A DNA stretch of 9,424 nt from Candidatus Methanomethylophilaceae archaeon (lineage in GTDB: Archaea; Thermoplasmatota; Thermoplasmata; Methanomassiliicoccales; Methanomethylophilaceae): assembly GCA_016297775.1 (NCBI GenBank), contig JAEDGA010000047.1:1-9424 (forward strand). The letters are read 5' to 3'. Below, one piece after another: positions 5,766 through 9,424 of the stretch. Made by a program: the position numbers and the translations under genes. Within the stretch, counting starts at the first letter, position 1. Each line of letters begins with the position of its first letter. The notes under the pieces were generated by a model. That model did not search any database, had not been told where the DNA came from, and saw only the letters and a list, made by a program, of their open reading frames with translations.

Positions 5766-7514
5766 ATGATATTCAAATACCTGAGAGGGAGGGATTGGGC
5801 GATGGTGGCCGTATGCGTGGTGCTGGTCGCATTCATGGTCTATCTGGAATTGGAGATCCCAGGATACATGTCCGATATAACCACGCAGCTCAACATGCCC
5901 GTGCCGGACATGGACACCATCTACCATGGCGGCGGAATGATGATACTATGTGCCTTCGGTAGTCTGATCCTCTCTATAGTTGTGGGTGCATTAGGTTCAT
6001 ACATAGCGTCATCCCTTGCGAAGACCCTTCGCGACCTGGAATTCGCTAAGGTCCTGTCGTTCTCCAGTGAGGAGATGAACAGATTCTCCACCGCCAGTCT
6101 GATCACCAGATCCACCAACGACATAACGCAGATACAGATGACAATGGCGATGGGTCTGATGATCATCATAAGGGCCCCGTTGATTGCCGCATGGGCAGTC
6201 ATGAAGATCCTGGACAAGAACCTGGAATGGACCGTGGCCACCTTGATTGCGGTGATGGCCGTGATATCCACGATATGCATCCTGATGACCTATGTGGTCC
6301 CCAGATTCAAGAGGATACAGGGTCTTACAGACAATGTCAACAGGGTCACCAGGGAGAACCTTAGCGGGATACGGGTGGTCCGTGCATACAATGCGGAGGG
6401 CTATCAGGAAAGGAAGTTCGAGGAGGCCAACGACGATCTCACCACCACGAACCTCTCCGCCAACCGTGCCATGGCCCTTATGTATCCGGTCATGATGATG
6501 GTCATGAACGGACTCACGCTTTCCATCTATTGGATCGGAGCCGTACTGATACACGGTGCAGGCGCGGGCCAGGAGGCTCTGGTACTGTTCTCGGATATGG
6601 TGGTGTTCACATCCTATGCGATGCAGATCGTTATGGCATTCGTCATGATGGTCGTCATATTGATGATCCTGCCTCGTGCGATGGTGGCATCCAAACGTGT
6701 ACAGGAGGTGATCGATACGGAACCGTCCATCGTGGACGGAGATGGTCACGAAGGTACCGAGAGAGGTACCGTCGAGTTCAGGAACGTATCCTTCAGATAT
6801 CCGGGTGCCGTAGCCGATGTACTGCACAACATAAGTTTCAAGGTATCAAGGGGTGAGACCGTGGCATTCATCGGTGCCACCGGAAGCGGGAAGACGACCT
6901 TGGCCGACCTCATACCCAGATTCTACGATGCCACCGCCGGTGAGGTGCTGGTGGACGGGATCGATGTCAGGGATTACAGGATCAGGGATCTGAGATCCAA
7001 GCTTGGTTACGTGTCGCAGAAGGCCTTCATGTTCAAAGGCACCATCGCATCGAACGTCAACTATGGTGACACATCCGGTCACAGAACGGATGACGATATC
7101 AGAAGGGCGGTTTCGGTCGCCCAGGCCGAAGGATTCGTGAAATCCACGCCGGGAGGATGCGGAGGGGATGTGTCACAGGGCGGTACCAACCTGTCCGGAG
7201 GACAGAGACAGAGATTGTCCATCGCCAGGGCCGTCTGCAGGGATCCGGAGATCTACATCTTCGACGATACCTTCTCCGCATTGGATTACAGGACGGACAG
7301 GACGCTCAGAATGAGACTGAAGGAGGAGATCGAAGGTGCCACCGTACTGATCGTCGCCCAGAGGATAGGCACGATAATGGATGCGGACAAGATCGTGGTC
7401 ATAAAGGACGGCGGCATCGCCGGTATCGGCAGACACGAGGAACTCCTCATCACCTGCAGCGAGTATCTGGACATAGCCAGGTCCCAGCTTTCCGAGAAGG
7501 AGTTGGGACTATGA
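5766..7514 (+). CDS. Heterodimeric ABC exporter, subunit with degenerate ATP site (BmrC/LmrC/TM287-like)
   Basis: This 582-aa half-transporter has a type I exporter membrane domain (about residues 1-310, six helices) fused to an ATPase domain. Motifs are Walker A GATGSGKTT (370-378), Q-loop Q418, canonical signature LSGGQ (476-480) and Walker B IYIFDD (496-501). The catalytic Glu is replaced by Asp501, and the switch His by Gln532 in LIVAQRIG. These two substitutions are characteristic of the non-hydrolysing site in heterodimeric multidrug-type exporters. The partner is the next gene, which begins in a 4-bp overlap. Ribosome site GGAGGT (5753-5758) lies 7 bases before ATG 5766. Family members expel drugs, lipids or peptides; the substrate here is unknown. 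A role in exporting a chelator or excess metal complex is possible given the neighbours, but it is speculation. Confidence 0.93.
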   Translation: MIFKYLRGRDWAMVAVCVVLVAFMVYLELEIPGYMSDITTQLNMPVPDMDTIYHGGGMMILCAFGSLILSIVVGALGSYIASSLAKTLRDLEFAKVLSFSSEEMNRFSTASLITRSTNDITQIQMTMAMGLMIIIRAPLIAAWAVMKILDKNLEWTVATLIAVMAVISTICILMTYVVPRFKRIQGLTDNVNRVTRENLSGIRVVRAYNAEGYQERKFEEANDDLTTTNLSANRAMALMYPVMMMVMNGLTLSIYWIGAVLIHGAGAGQEALVLFSDMVVFTSYAMQIVMAFVMMVVILMILPRAMVASKRVQEVIDTEPSIVDGDGHEGTERGTVEFRNVSFRYPGAVADVLHNISFKVSRGETVAFIGATGSGKTTLADLIPRFYDATAGEVLVDGIDVRDYRIRDLRSKLGYVSQKAFMFKGTIASNVNYGDTSGHRTDDDIRRAVSVAQAEGFVKSTPGGCGGDVSQGGTNLSGGQRQRLSIARAVCRDPEIYIFDDTFSALDYRTDRTLRMRLKEEIEGATVLIVAQRIGTIMDADKIVVIKDGGIAGIGRHEELLITCSEYLDIARSQLSEKELGL

Positions 7515-9334
7515 GCGGACCTGGTGTATCGCCACGTCCGAGACACGGTCCCAGAGGGCATGGCCCTGGGATACCCGTTGAGAAGGCCAACGATTTCAGG
7601 GATGCCTGGGGGAGACTGTTCGCATACATGAACAGATACAGGATACATATCCTGTCGGCAGTTCTCATAGCCTTCATCGGTACCATACTCACGCTGATGG
7701 GTCCGAACATGCTCAGCGACATGACCGATCTCATACAGGCGGGATTGGTGAGGCCAATGGATATCGATGGTGTGGTATCCATTGCTCTGAGTCTGCTGTT
7801 CATATACGCAGCGGGTTCGATACTCACGTTTATACAGAAGTATGTGATGACCACCGTTTCCCAGAGGACCGCACGCAACTTCCGCAGCGATATCTCCGCG
7901 AAGATCAACAGGTTGCCCCTAGGGTACTTCGACAGGAGTACCACCGGGGACATCATGAGTCGTGTGACCAACGATATCGATACCGTCGGTCAATCGATGA
8001 ACCAGAGCATCAGTAATCTGGTTACGTCGGTCACACTTCTGATCGGTTCGGTCGTCATGATGACCTACACCGACATGATCCTCTCTCTGACGGCGATATT
8101 ATCGTCCCTGATAGGATTCGCGTTCGTGTTCTTCGTGATGGCACGTTCGCAGAAGTACTTCACGCGTCAACAGAAGGATCTCGGAAGGATGAACGGGCAC
8201 GTGGAGGAGATCTACGCCGGACAGAAGATCATGAAGGCTTATGGCGGAGAGAAGGATGCCAAGGATGCGTTCGACAGGATCAACACCGATCTTTTCGGAT
8301 CCAACTTCATGTCCCAGTTCATCAGCGGCATGATGCATCCGTTCATGAACTTCATCGGCAACTTCGGATATGTGATGGTATGTATCGTAGGGGCGATACA
8401 GTATGTCGAGGGTAACATATCCTTCGGTACGATCGTCGCGTTCATCGTCTATGTCAGACTGTTCAGTCAGCCGCTGACGGAGCTGGCACAGGTATTCTCT
8501 TCCATGCAGTCCGTGGCCGCCGCCGCGGAGAGGATATTCGAGTTCCTGGACGAGGAGGAGATGGAGGACGAATCCGGAAAGACCGTCACCATCGATGACG
8601 TGGAAGGTCACGTCGAATTCAGGGACGTTCACTTCGGTTACAGTCCGGACAGGGAGGTCATACACGGATTCTCTGCGGATATACTGCCTGGACAGAAGGT
8701 GGCCATCGTAGGGCCCACAGGTGCGGGAAAGACCACCATAGTCAATCTTCTGATGAGGTTCTATGATGTGAACCGCGGTGACATCCTGATCGATGGCATA
8801 TCCGTGAACAGTATGAAACGTGAGGCCGTGCACGACCTGTTCTGTATGGTGCTGCAGGACACTTGGCTGTTCGAAGGTACGATACGCGAGAACATAGTGT
8901 ACGATCATGAGGACGTATCGGATGAGAGATTGGATGAGGTGTGCAAGGCCGTCGGTCTCCATCACTTCATACAGACCCTTCCCGACGGATACGATACCGT
9001 ACTAGGGGATAACGCGACATTGTCCGCAGGTCAGAAACAGCAGATGACCATCGCACGTGCCATGATAGACGGTTCGCCCCTTCTGATCCTTGACGAAGCC
9101 ACGAGTTCCGTCGATACCGTCACGGAGAAACTGATACAGGCCGCCATGGACAGGCTTACCGAAGGAAGGACATCTTTCGTCATCGCACACAGGCTATCCA
9201 CGATCAATAATGCCGACCTGATCCTTGTGATGAAGGAGGGCAACATCGTGGAACAGGGTACGCACGACAGCCTGCTGGCCAAGGGAGGGTTCTACGCCGA
9301 TCTGTACAACAGTCAGTTCGAGGATATGGTGTGA
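7511..9334 (+). CDS. Heterodimeric ABC exporter, catalytic subunit (BmrD/LmrD/TM288-like)
   Basis: This 607-aa half-transporter begins with a Gly/Pro/Arg/His-rich cytoplasmic tail (residues 2-20), then a six-helix exporter membrane domain (about 35-335) and an ATPase domain. Motifs are Walker A GPTGAGKTT (401-409), Q-loop Q449, signature LSAGQ (504-508), Walker B LLILDEA (524-530, with D528 and catalytic E529) and switch His560 in VIAHRLSTI. Its catalytic residues are intact, but its signature has Ala for Gly. That signature pairs with the degenerate Walker site of the first subunit, so both defects fall in one composite site. The frame stays open upstream to 7157, but that part is an overlap artefact rich in Arg. 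ATG 7511 is chosen for the ATGA overlap and for AAGGAG (7497-7502) 8 bases before it. Confidence 0.94.
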   Translation: MSGPGVSPRPRHGPRGHGPGIPVEKANDFRDAWGRLFAYMNRYRIHILSAVLIAFIGTILTLMGPNMLSDMTDLIQAGLVRPMDIDGVVSIALSLLFIYAAGSILTFIQKYVMTTVSQRTARNFRSDISAKINRLPLGYFDRSTTGDIMSRVTNDIDTVGQSMNQSISNLVTSVTLLIGSVVMMTYTDMILSLTAILSSLIGFAFVFFVMARSQKYFTRQQKDLGRMNGHVEEIYAGQKIMKAYGGEKDAKDAFDRINTDLFGSNFMSQFISGMMHPFMNFIGNFGYVMVCIVGAIQYVEGNISFGTIVAFIVYVRLFSQPLTELAQVFSSMQSVAAAAERIFEFLDEEEMEDESGKTVTIDDVEGHVEFRDVHFGYSPDREVIHGFSADILPGQKVAIVGPTGAGKTTIVNLLMRFYDVNRGDILIDGISVNSMKREAVHDLFCMVLQDTWLFEGTIRENIVYDHEDVSDERLDEVCKAVGLHHFIQTLPDGYDTVLGDNATLSAGQKQQMTIARAMIDGSPLLILDEATSSVDTVTEKLIQAAMDRLTEGRTSFVIAHRLSTINNADLILVMKEGNIVEQGTHDSLLAKGGFYADLYNSQFEDMV

Positions 9335-9338
9335 CATT

Positions 9339-9424
9339 CTAATCGGGACAGGGTGGATCCGATCCGTCGTTCACCCGTTCCACATCAATCCGGTAGTAGA
9401 TATACCTCCTCTGTTTCGATGGCG
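9339..9424 (-). CDS. Possible 3' end of a convergent minus-strand gene (partial)
   Basis: One minus-strand frame is open from the window edge to a TAG at 9341-9339 and encodes 27 residues ending RVNDGSDPPCPD. The other two minus frames close sooner. The composition (charged, Tyr-rich, then an acidic Pro/Cys tail) is plausible for a protein C terminus. If real, its stop is only 4 bases from the exporter stop at 9334, leaving no room for separate terminators. It is too short to assign a family. Confidence 0.4.
   Translation of the reverse strand, partial: PSKQRRYIYYRIDVERVNDGSDPPCPD

Noticed and set aside
6009..6827. Minus-strand open frame of 272 codons opposite the first exporter subunit
   Set aside because: Its composition (runs of His, Tyr, Gly, Asp) reflects the complement of Met/Val/Ile-rich transmembrane codons. 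No ribosome site or family motif was found.
7157..7510. Upstream extension of the second exporter frame (118 extra codons)
   Set aside because: It overlaps the ATPase domain of the first subunit and is Arg-rich. ATG 7511 has a ribosome site and an ATGA overlap.
8099..8965. Minus-strand open frame of 288 codons opposite the second exporter subunit
   Set aside because: It is His/Leu-rich and without motifs, lying opposite well-supported membrane and ATPase domain sequence. It is an antisense shadow.

Overview
The window looks like archaeal DNA of about 50% GC, most likely from a Thermoplasmata-type methanogen such as Methanomassiliicoccales/Methanomethylophilaceae. That assignment is inference. 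It rests on archaeal promoter signals (BRE/TATA about 26 bp from start codons, with little or no leader), heavy use of ATA (Ile) and AGG (Arg) codons, GGAGG-type ribosome sites only on downstream genes, and a substrate-binding protein carrying a dockerin-like module. No rRNA, tRNA, CRISPR array, transposase or integrase was seen.

Left part, minus strand, 4982 down to 185. This is a tightly packed uptake operon read right to left. It encodes a membrane-anchored metal/chelate-binding protein with an N-terminal dockerin-like calcium-loop module (4982-3573), two different FecCD-family permeases (3576-2464 and 2474-1395), a FecE/BtuD-type ATPase (1363-593) and, after a 51-bp gap, a small family I inorganic-pyrophosphatase-like protein (541-185). 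Gene overlaps of 4 and 11 bp indicate co-transcription. The substrate is probably Fe(III)-chelate, haem or a corrinoid; the sequence does not decide between them. Positions 1-184 hold perhaps the last 12 codons of a plus-strand gene, a T-rich terminator-like tract, and otherwise nothing clear.

Centre, 4983-5186. This divergent control region holds two 17-bp palindromes of the form TTGGAT-N5-ATCCAA, 33 bp apart centre to centre and flanking a TATA-like element, directly upstream of the binding-protein gene. They look like a paired operator of a metal- or cofactor-responsive repressor. A separate BRE/TATA element at 5149-5163 fits a leaderless start of the divergent regulator at 5187.

Right part, plus strand, 5187-9334. 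A winged-helix regulator is followed by the two subunits of a heterodimeric ABC exporter (5766-7514 and 7511-9334, 4-bp overlap). The first subunit has a degenerate ATP site (Asp for catalytic Glu, Gln for switch His) and the second has the altered signature LSAGQ that would face it, the usual asymmetry of BmrCD/LmrCD/TM287-288-type exporters. The regulator probably controls this exporter. The window ends in what is probably the 3' end of a convergent minus-strand gene (stop at 9341-9339).
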